A stretch of DNA of 5,753 nucleotides. It comes from Clostridia bacterium. GTDB taxonomy: Bacteria > Bacillota > Clostridia > UBA1381 > UMGS1253. The translations under genes were made by a program, and so were the position numbers. Below the pieces are notes generated by a model. It did no database searches and was not told the DNA's origin. It worked only from the letters and a program-made list of their open reading frames with translations. Numbering within the stretch: position 1 is the stretch's first letter; the number at the start of each line of letters is the position of its first letter. Shown piece after piece: positions 5,502 to 5,753 of the stretch. Location of the stretch: contig JAFQPV010000317.1 of the NCBI GenBank assembly GCA_017411585.1, positions 1-5,753 on the forward strand, given 5' to 3'.

Positions 5502-5753
5502 ATGAAAACAAAAAGAATGGTAACTTCAGCTATGCTGCTGGCACTCGGTACAGTGCTGTCCGTGCTACAGCCGTTTCAGCTGCCGTTTGGCGGCGGAATT
5601 ACGATTGCATCGATGATGCCGGTTGTGATTATCGCATTCGTCTACGGCACGAAATATGGCTTGTTTGCCGGCTTTGTCTACAGCGTGATTCAGATGCTGC
5701 TCGGTATGAAAACCGTCGCGGCGTTTTTCCTGCCGGGAGACAGCCAGATGGTT
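5502..5753 (+). CDS. thiT: ThiT-like thiamine ECF transporter S-component (3' end missing)
   Basis: Substrate-binding membrane subunit of an energy-coupling-factor transporter for thiamine. It would work with a shared EcfA/EcfA'/EcfT module encoded elsewhere. The first 84 codons are visible and the frame is open to the window end. The N-terminus MKTKRMVTSAMLLALGTVLS begins the first membrane helix. It is followed by the PFGGGITIASMMPVVIIAF segment, the YGTKYGLFAGFVYSVIQMLLG helix region typical of ThiT/YuaJ, and a FFLPGDSQ loop. Full ThiT proteins have about 180-200 residues and six helices, so more than half is missing, including most thiamine-contacting residues. The TPP riboswitch directly upstream strongly supports thiamine as substrate over another vitamin. 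The SD AAAGGAG is 10 nt before the ATG. Confidence 0.9.
   Translation, partial: MKTKRMVTSAMLLALGTVLSVLQPFQLPFGGGITIASMMPVVIIAFVYGTKYGLFAGFVYSVIQMLLGMKTVAAFFLPGDSQMV

Overview
The window is a chromosomal housekeeping stretch from a Firmicutes bacterium, most likely a Clostridia member of the Oscillospiraceae/Ruminococcaceae type. The evidence is the Gram-positive order yggS-sepF-yggT-ylmH-divIVA, the AGGAGG-type ribosome binding sites, a TPP riboswitch controlled by an intrinsic terminator in front of a ThiT-type ECF S-component, and moderate GC content. The species cannot be named from the sequence. All recognisable genes are on the + strand, and no mobile element, CRISPR array, tRNA or rRNA was seen.

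Layout. Bases 2-589 hold the 3' part of a YggS-family PLP-binding protein gene; its 5' end is outside the window. Then come sepF (602-1039), a yggT-family membrane protein (1097-1360), ylmH (1369-2139) and divIVA (2162-2692). These follow closely, with two SD sequences overlapping the preceding stop codon, so they look like one operon for division and cell-pole functions. A perfect 26-nt palindrome at 2697-2722 probably ends or attenuates it. Next are aroB (2765-3841), lspA (3863-4345) and an rluD-family pseudouridine synthase gene (4329-5261), with lspA and rluD overlapping by 17 nt. In Bacillus subtilis the ylm/divIVA cluster is followed by ileS, ylyA, lspA and ylyB; here aroB occupies the place of ileS-ylyA.

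The 240-nt gap at 5262-5501 is the best-defined regulatory region. It has a perfect-consensus sigma-A promoter (TTGACA, 17 nt, TATAAT), a complete TPP (THI-box) aptamer, an intrinsic terminator, and a small hairpin that would cover the SD of the last gene. That gene, a ThiT-like thiamine transporter S-component, starts at 5502 and runs off the window end.

The genes serve septum assembly and pole marking (SepF, YggT, DivIVA), translation or ribosome maintenance (YlmH, RluD), PLP homeostasis (YggS), the shikimate pathway (AroB), lipoprotein maturation (LspA) and thiamine uptake. I found no convincing undescribed system. The observations most worth a second look are a candidate promoter inside yggS, the two-layer architecture of the thiT leader, the lack of a separate terminator after rluD, and the loss of a membrane-binding arginine in DivIVA.
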